From assembly GCA_030549335.1 (NCBI GenBank), contig CM060193.1:44935391-44999390 (forward strand): DNA of 64,000 nt, written 5' to 3'. The position numbers and the translations under genes are program-made. This document shows positions 56,591 through 64,000 of this stretch, one piece after another. The notes beneath the pieces were generated by a model. That model worked only from the letters and a program-made list of their open reading frames with translations. It did not search any database and was not told the origin of the DNA. Each line of letters opens with the position of its first letter. Positions within the stretch are counted from its first letter, which is position 1. The DNA is from Pontederia crassipes. Its lineage: Eukaryota; Streptophyta; Magnoliopsida; Commelinales; Pontederiaceae.

Positions 56591-58287
56591 AAACCAATGT
56601 CTCGTCAACTACAAAATAAAGCATATTGTCTTAAATCTATCCAAGAAACTAAATGGCTCTAATTAATTTATGTGAATGCAAAAAAAATTTTGTTGATATG
56701 TTACTGTCAGTAAGCGACCCGAGTGATCTATACCAGATTAGTTGAACTCGATGATGGATCGACCTTTCAATCCATAATGATGCGTTATGTAGCGCTGTGC
56801 AAATTGAAGAGTTAGCACCACTTTTCAGAACGGGAAGCTAGCAAACAAAAAAAAAGGAAGGTCATCAAATTGAGCTAATTCTAACTCACAATAAAGTTCA
56901 TCTAACATGATAACTACTGAAAAAAAATAAGAATTCTAATAATTTTTTTATGGAGACATGAATGCACTAAAAGTAAATATGCTATTAGTAAATGCTCATT
57001 AATGAAATCTCTTCTACAATATAATAAATAGAGTGTATTTATAGGATTCTAAAACGAAAATTGATAAAAGTTAAACTCAATTCTCATAACAACAAAATTT
57101 GAATAATATGGGAACTAAGAAAACGTTAAATTAATTTTTAGAAATCTAAATTAATGAAAACTAAATTAATAGATTATATTAAATGCTCATAACTAAATAC
57201 TAATTACTAAGGTCAATGACCCATAATTCGATTCTTATCCTGCAAAATCCTTCTTGAATGAAAATTCGAAATTCTGCATCATCAACTTTTAATTATTTAT
57301 TTTTATTTAAGCTTCCATAAGCAAAAAAACTTTTTAAATTTCTTTTCCCATATTAAACTGGACGGTTCATAGGAAATGGCCAAGCAATGGTTTAACCAGA
57401 TTTTTTGAACGGTTCAATACGGTCCAAAGGTGTTTTGGATTTTTTTTTTTTTGTCAAACTCGTGGCGGATGGATGGATACCCTAAAAGCATGAGTTCTAA
57501 CTACTTTTTCTATTATAAGCTCAACACAGCTAAAGGAAAAAAAGGATAAGCGAACTTGGAGCATAGAATTCAGCCATGGTGTTTGCTCTTTTCTTTTCTT
57601 TTCTTTTTCTTGTCTTCTTTATGGTCGCATTATTAGTACAGTCAAGAAAGTCCAGCTTGACGTCCGACCATATCTAATTACATTGCTTAAATTTAGAGAT
57701 TTTTATTACAGGAGTTTTGTTTGGTGTGCCATTTTTCTATTGTGCACAGTGTTGGAGGAGTCCTTGTCGACGTATCTCCTTTGCTCTTCAATTATTGCTC
57801 TCAAATCTGCAAACGAGTGACTGGAGGAGAGGAGACGTCTGGCATTTGATTCCTCCCCCTCCTGTCAAAGAGTCCAAATGCGAGTGGTGGTGGGTACCAA
57901 AGTGAGCAACGAGAGGCCGGCCGTTCGAGAGGTCTGAAACCGTGCACGGCCACTATTTCAGTGTGGGGGCCGGTGGCCGCCGCGCGTTGAAAGCTTGACT
58001 GCTGCCGGCGACGGCAGTCAACCCACGGGGGACACACGTTCTCTTCTTTTTCCTGTTTCCTAGTTTGTTCCCATATGCGTTGCATGCATGGCCCTTTTCA
58101 ACTCCATGAGTCACTTATCTTTAGGGGAAGTCATGTCTTTTCTTCCTCAGTTAGCTCCATCTATAGATATAATACATATGTTGCTGCCTGCAGTGTTCAA
58201 AATTCGAACCTGTGACGTAGCTTGTAGTAAAGGCAGTGGGGACTACGTGAGTAGGTAGCTCACGTTTGGTGTGACTAATTAATTATA
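56591..58287. other. Intergenic sequence
   Basis: No gene found. 57540-58130 is less AT-rich, with a GC-rich patch at about 57900-58030; frames there (57717-57905 +, 57801-58085 -) overlap and match nothing I know. It could be a fragment of a first exon or leader. Confidence 0.35.
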
Positions 58288-59180
58288 GAGTGTTTTTAAT
58301 GTCACTCCTCTAATTTTTAATATCCCTTTATTTTTTTTTATTTTACCCTCTTATTTTCATTAATATTTCTATTTCACTTCTCTCATAATACATTTTCATC
58401 TTCCACTTTTCAACAAACTTATTTATATTAATTAAAAAAACTTAGTGTTTTTATTTTTTATGAAAAAATATAATACTTATATAATATGAGATATGATACA
58501 CATATTAATTTAATTAATATGTAAAACTAAAATTGCAACAAATATGTAAAGTATTAAAAATATATATGAAATAAAATGGAAATAAAAAATAGTGTAAATG
58601 AAAATAAAGTACTACAGACAAAACTAAAAGAATTATATAAAAATAATTTGTATATTCTGATTATTTAATACGTTTGTCATTTTTCCAATTTTTAGAACTC
58701 ATTTATCTTATATTTTTCCAAACTAATTTATATGTATATTACAATATTAAATTAAATTAATATGTGTTCCCTTTATATTATATGATATTGTTATATTTAA
58801 AAAATTTGGGTGAGACAAAACATAAGAAGGAAAAAACATAAAAGGGGTTATATTATATGAGTATTATATATTTATCATAAAAAATATATAATTAGAGTAT
58901 TAAAAAAATAAAAAAAAAATATAAGAAGAATTTATTATATTATATAAGTATTATATATTTATCATAAAACAAATAAAAGCACTAATATGAAAAAGAGAAA
59001 AAGTGGAGAAAGAAAATATAATTAGAATATTAATTAATTTAAATAAGTTGAGTAAAAAGTGAAAGATGAAAAGATATTATGAAAAAAATAAAGGGAGAAA
59101 ATATTAATGAAAGTAGGATGATAAAATAAAAAATGTGAAGTTATATTAAAAATTGGAGAAGTGGCGTTAAGGACACGCTC
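58288..59180. mobile_element. Long-TIR non-autonomous element (Mutator-like MITE?)
   Basis: The left arm from 58288 (GAGTGTTTTTAATGTCACTC) matches the reverse complement of the right arm ending 59180 (GAGCGTGTCCTTAACGCCAC). The match continues inward for about 170 bp or more through 'ctaatttttaatat', 'ttcattaatattt' and 'caac/aaacttattta..ttaatt'. Flanks AATTATA (58281-58287) and GATTATA (59181-59187) differ at one base. The interior is AT-rich and itself partly symmetrical. It ends about 315 bp before the AAP start codon, so it lies in that gene's promoter region. Confidence 0.7.
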
Positions 59181-59496
59181 GATTATATAGAGCGAGCGAG
59201 AAAGTGATCACGGCCCATACTTGCAATTCCGTGTGAGAGCTTCTTCGTTTTAGGGAGCCTGTCCCTGTTCCTGGGATTCTGTGTGTCTTGGGAGCTTAAA
59301 CATTTAATGCAAGAGCTCGCAATCTTCAGGCCGTAGTTTTCGGTCCGTTCAAATTTTCCTGTTCTGTTGTTGCCACCATTTTTTTTCGTTCCGAGTGGAA
59401 GCTTCTTCTGCATAAAGACTTGCCTTCTGCGTCCTCCTGGAGTCAGTAGTCACATACTGATTTCTCTCTGAACTGGATTTGTTCGGGTGACTGGAG

Positions 59497-61512
59497 ATGG
59501 CGGAGATTAATGGCGCAGATGCTAACAGCCGCGGCCATGGACAGATGTCCTTGGAGCTCGGCATGCCGCAGGGAGCTTCCAAATGCTACGACGACGATGG
59601 CAGGCTCAAGAGGACAGGCAAGTCAACAGTTCCTTTTTTTATATAGTTGCCTGGTTTGATCTCTTTTCTTCTCCAGTTCTCCTTCACTTCTTTTCGAGTT
59701 TCTCCAAAGTGCGCTGATCAGATACTTCTTAACAGGGACCGTATGGACCTCGAGCGCGCATATCATAACGGCCGTGATTGGCTCCGGCGTGCTCTCCCTC
59801 GCCTGGGCCATCGGCCAACTCGGGTGGATCGCAGGTCCTGTAGTCATGCTCCTGTTCTCCTTGGTAACGTACTACACTTCGGCCCTCCTCGCGGACTGTT
59901 ATCGCTGCGGCGATCCCTCCACGGGCAAGCGCAATTACACTTACATGGATGCAGTCCGTGCATATCTTGGTATGCTAATGTTCCGTTCAGCTGGTGCTTG
60001 GTGTCTCTTAGTAATCTCAAAACATTTTTGCTGATACTACATCTTTACTTACTATGTGCAATTACCGTGTTCAACAGATGGATTCAAAGTTCAGATGTGT
60101 GGCTACCTTCAGTATATGAACATAGTTGGGGTTGCAATTGGCTACACGATCGCGGCTTCCATTAGCATGGTGTAAGTGGAACAAACTAATTAAGAACAAA
60201 CCCTCTGCTCTGCTGACTTATCTTTCAGTATGTGCATCTGTGTATCATGTTCTGATAGTAAAATCAATTAATTCGGATACAGAGCAATCGGGAGGTCGAA
60301 CTGTTTCCACGAGAAAGGGCACGACAACGCTTGCAAGGTCAACAGTAACCCTTACATGATCATATTTGGTGTGGTGGAAATCGTCTTCTCGCAGATCCCT
60401 GACTTCGACCAGATCTGGTGGCTCTCCATCGTCGCAGCCATCATGTCCTTCACGTACTCCTCTATCGGTCTCGGCCTCGGCATCCTTCAAGTCATCCGTA
60501 AGCCAATGAGCAGAGCTCAAACATGCATCCCCTTCAATTATGTGAACTATAATGTCTGAGTACCCTGCCGCTGCTGTCGCTTTCAGAGAATGGAGGAATT
60601 AAGGGCAGTCTCACTGGAATTAGCATCGGAACAGTAACCCAGATGGACAAGATATGGCGGAGCCTGCAAGCTTTCGGAGACATCGCGTTCGCCTACTCCT
60701 ACTCCATCATCCTTATAGAAATCCAGGTAGCTGTGAAGTTTCATCTCTGTGATGGAAAAGTTTGTATTTTGATCCCAATGTTGTTACATGTTCCAATCTA
60801 GACAACTTGCAGAAGAACTAAAGTAGTCTACTTGCTTGATTTTGTTCTATATCCTTAGGACACAATAAGAGCCCCTCCACCGTCGGAGTCGAAAGTGATG
60901 AAGAAGGCTACCCTCATCAGCGTCACTGTCACGACAGTTTTCTACATGCTCTGCGGCTGCATGGGCTACGCAGCGTTCGGCGACATGGCCCCCGGCAACC
61001 TCTTGACGGGGTTCGGCTTCTACAACCCTTACTGGCTCCTCGACATCGCCAATGCCGCCATCGTCGTCCATCTCGTGGGCGCTTACCAGGTCTACTGCCA
61101 GCCACTGTTCGCCTTCATCGAGCGGTGGTCGCAGAGGAGGTGGCCCAAGTCGCGGTTCATCGCCAAGGAGATCGAGGTCCCCCTGGCGCCGGGCAGGTCC
61201 TACAAGCTGAACCTGTTCCGGCTGACATGGAGGTCGGCGTTCGTGGTCGTGTCGACGGTCGTCTCCATGCTGATGCCCTTCTTCAACGACGTGGTGGGCT
61301 TCCTGGGTGCGATCGGGTTCTGGCCGCTCACGGTGTACTTCCCTGTGGAGATGTACATAGTCCAGAGGAAGATCCCAAAGTGGAGCACGAGGTGGGTGTG
61401 CCTGCAGCTGCTGAGCTTGGCATGCCTCGTAATTACCATCGCTGCGGCTGCCGGGTCCATTGCCGGCGTGGTCAGTGACCTTAAGGTCTATAAGCCATTC
61501 AAAGGGAGCTAA
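59497..61512 (+). CDS. AAP: Amino acid permease (AAP family)
   Basis: Six exons: 59497-59617, 59736-59969, 60078-60171, 60283-60497, 60587-60726 and 60859-61512, joined in frame to 485 residues, within the family's usual 475-495. The hydrophilic N-terminus is followed by RTGTVWTSSAHIITAVIGSGVLSLAWAIGQLGW at the first membrane helix, then NYTYMDAVRAYL, SYSIILIEIQDTIRAPPPSE, MGYAAFGDMAPGNLLTGFGF and PLTVYFPVEMYI, all AAP hallmarks. About ten to eleven membrane segments are predicted by eye. AAPs are plasma-membrane H+-coupled importers of neutral and acidic amino acids, used in phloem loading, seed filling and root uptake. The first intron (59618-59735) starts GCAAGT, a GC-AG intron; the others are GT-AG. 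The subfamily was not determined. Frame 61125-61478 is a shadow of exon 6. Confidence 0.94.
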
Positions 61513-62819
61513 GCTGATTAATGGACTATACTCGATCACACATGGCGTACCAAAGATGAAGTGCACATAACTTACCAGCTTGTTGAAGTCAAATAGCCCT
61601 CCGGCGGTCGCCCGTCTTTGCGTCCATCGCCGCAAGTGTAATTTTGGCGTACTATAATGAATTGTGCAGCCTGCAAAAAGGATAAAATAAATACATCAAA
61701 AGAGGATGCAGGTGCAGTTGTGACTTAACTTCTGATTGAGTTCGTGACTGCTACTTCATCACCATTTCACAGTGGTTAACAGAAAAGAGAAAAAAAATAG
61801 TATTCGAATTAGTAGTAATTTTTTTATCTCTAAAAGGGCAGAAAAATACTACATAATGCTTCGAAATTTCAGCTCATAATGCGAGAGATTCAGTGACATA
61901 AATATAAATGGATTATTTGAAAATAATAGTGGGACAATATAACTCACAATTTAAATAATCAAACTGTTGTTAATGTAGTCATTGAAGTCTAGAACATAAC
62001 AAATCTTATGAGTTCAAAAGTTCTGATTCACTCGATCTACTTTGTTGACTTCAACCTTGTGTTGTCACTTCACCATGAACCACCTTGCAACCACAAATTT
62101 ATATTCTTGATTATCTGCATAAGAGTGTAGAGTGTACATAATGTATCCCAAAAAGAATTTTTAAAGATTAATGCACATCTATATGACAAAGATTATCCAT
62201 TGACCAAATTATGACCTGCTATGGTTACAACCAATCCGTTAAAGCCACACTATATCAGAGGTGTGCTTCAACGATCTCTGATTATTTTCATATTTTTTTA
62301 GATGTAAACAAGTACTTAATATGCACAGATAATTTATCCAACTAAATAGAATTAGAAATATACAAAATATCTAATCATGGGGATTATTAATTGGACATAC
62401 ATATTTAAGAGATCACTAAGAAGAACATAGAAGCATCCAATCATTTCAGGGATTATTTCTCCAAACTAATCAGATCAAATTTGCGAACCCCAATACCTAT
62501 ATATAAGATGCATCATCAATACAAACAATTGTTAGTAAACAGTGAGAGGTAGGATAGTGATCCCTTTTACATACCTCTTAAGTCTTGATTTTTTTTTCTC
62601 TCTTTCTGTATTGTCATCCCCTTAATGCAAAAGAAAAAAAAATTGTGGCAAATTAAATTCACTAACAAATGTAATAGTCTCTCAAATAATATAACTTAAA
62701 AGATTGTGAATGGTAGGTATGAACCTTCCTTCTTGAAGTAAAACAACACTTGCTTTTAACTTAATCGGTTCTCAAGTTAGATAGGGTGAATATTGGTGCT
62801 TCAGGTGTCTTCTTCTCTA
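61513..62819. other. 3' flank of the AAP gene and intergenic sequence
   Basis: The first 150-200 bases are the probable 3' UTR ('aataaataca' at 61686). The rest is AT-rich with no gene or clear repeat. Confidence 0.4.
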
Positions 62820-63300
62820 AAATTTGGAATGATAAATCTTATGTTGGTCTCCATTCAAATATGGCCATCACTTTTTTGTGAGACCATAGAAAGGTGAAGC
62901 CATCAATAAATATCATATCAACTTTCTCTAAGTATTGACAAACTCCAATGAAGCATCACACTTTAGTCATTGTTTTGGACTTAAATCACTCCACGATGGC
63001 CTTGATGTTCTTAGAATATATTCTTAAATTTTCATCTCTGACAATGAAGCCGAGGTAGAATAACTGAGTGCGGGCCATTTCACACTCTATCTGAAGCTTG
63101 AAAACTCTGCATACATACTTTGAATGCTCGAACCATGTCTGGATGCATACAAGAATGTTATTAAGGTAGACAATAAAAAAGTTATATAGGCAAAACTTCA
63201 ATACATCATTCTTCAACCTCATTAAGGTGGATGGAGTACATAATTCAAGAGCATAACCCTCTATTAAAAAGGGTCTTACTTGGTTTGATAGGACAGTAGC
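62820..63300 (-). pseudogene. Ty3/gypsy reverse transcriptase remnant
   Basis: The minus-strand frame 63222-62986 reads FCLYNFFIVYLNNILV, then WFEHSKYVCRVFKLQ, then LFYLGFIVRDENLRIYSKNIKAIVE. This matches the gypsy RT run 'F..VYLDDIL..S....EH...V...L' and 'YLGHIVS..G...DPKKVEAI', with the catalytic DD replaced by NN. Below 62980 a connection-domain-like stretch ('FCQYLEK') can be followed in another frame. No LTRs are near. It is an old fragment, more diverged than the element at 21425-29976. Confidence 0.7.
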
Positions 63301-64000
63301 TCACATTGGCCCTCGGTCATGCTTTGATTTTTTCTTTTTTGGCACCTTCCAATTATTTAGAATTAATTTTGGATGTGCAAACTAATACTTGAACTCAAAT
63401 GAGAGTGTTTGATATTAGAATAATGATGAGAACAAAAGCTTATTCCAATGATAGCAATCAAACACTACAAAAAATAAAATTTTTTAGTCAAACATCGTCA
63501 TTATTTTATATTCTTTATTTGTAGAGTGAAAAAAAAGTAAATCAACAAGTTCTTTATCAAGATAAAAAGTAAAAACAATTTGTTCTCACCCATTATGTTC
63601 CTAATATAATAATATTAGATTTTCCTACCGAACACCTTATCGTACTTTGTAATGTCAATGTTTTCTGCGCTCCTCGAAGTATCCAATAAGGTACAATTGT
63701 CTTTTAATAAACTTCCTGAAGGCAATTATGCCAAGCCTTCAAGACTATGCATAAAAATTCCAACGACTAAGCCACTCCATCTTCACTTTTTGGAAAGTCG
63801 CATGTTGTAGTTCATTGAACTTGTGCAAAAGAAAGTACGACCCCGATTTGTCCTACCAATAGTCAAACTTCTACCGATATATTTCACATTTGTATTTAGG
63901 AATGTCAATCTTTGTTTTGGTGAACAAATACTTTGATCAATATCTTTATTTAACTTATAACCTTCTACTTTCGACTATCTTTGATCCATTTTCAATCTTC
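63301..64000. other. AT-rich sequence with a CACTA-like terminus at 63463
   Basis: CACTACAAAAAATAAAATTT at 63463, followed by 'gtcaaacatcgtc', resembles the start of a CACTA element running rightwards. The element, if real, would continue past the window's end. No coding sequence is visible to 64000. Confidence 0.35.

Noticed and set aside
60847-61635. 262-codon minus-strand frame
   Set aside because: Shadow of the GC-rich last exon of the AAP gene; His/Arg/Pro-rich without domains.
1-64000. CRISPR array, rRNA or tRNA genes, bacterial operon features
   Set aside because: None seen. The direct repeats present are LTRs, MITE interiors or coding repeats, and the genes are intron-bearing nuclear plant genes.

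Overview
This is a window of plant nuclear DNA. Protein-coding genes are split by short GT-AG introns, and most of the rest is transposable-element sequence: LTR retrotransposons primed by initiator-tRNA-Met, PIF/Harbinger, hAT-like and CACTA-like pieces, and MITEs. The B-class MADS-box protein has a C-terminal region resembling non-grass monocot GLOBOSA proteins (a KDREY..QM block), so a non-grass monocot is my best guess. That is an inference from one protein.

Host genes, all on the + strand: (1) 15018-18846, a ten-exon receptor-like cytoplasmic kinase with an N-terminal universal-stress-protein domain and a three-copy 48-residue repeat in the linker; (2) 43507-47528, a seven-exon PISTILLATA/GLOBOSA-type MADS-box gene whose last intron is 2.6 kb and contains a hAT-like MITE and an LTR-like repeat; (3) 59497-61512, a six-exon amino acid permease (AAP type) whose first intron appears to be GC-AG. 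They are far apart, separated by repeats, and nothing suggests they work as a cluster.

Mobile DNA in order: an old LTR-like region (about 2800-4990) holding a four-LTR TRIM composite (3782-4728) with one target duplication; a CACTA-like end (5934) and an AT-rich direct duplication (6116-6950); a Ty1/copia element with target duplication ATAAC (7213-11815) that has lost the RT catalytic segment; a fold-back element with an internal duplication (about 19440-20510); a minus-strand Ty3/gypsy chromovirus with 1.86-kb LTRs and target duplication CTATG (21425-29976); a second decayed Ty1/copia element (32158-36936); CACTA-like sequence (37117-37450); hAT-like MITEs at 41611-42434 and 44814-45367; a complete PIF/Harbinger element with target duplication TAA (48674-55171); a Tourist-like repeat (55409-56587); a long-TIR element (58288-59180); and a gypsy RT remnant (62820-63300).

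The most interesting object is the PIF/Harbinger element. It carries a Myb/SANT-like ORF1, an apparently intact DDE transposase and, on the opposite strand near its right end, a two-exon reading frame resembling a GRF-type zinc finger followed by a predicted helix. I know of no such third gene as a standard component of these elements. All exon boundaries are read by eye from splice consensus and frame, and no alignment or database search was run.
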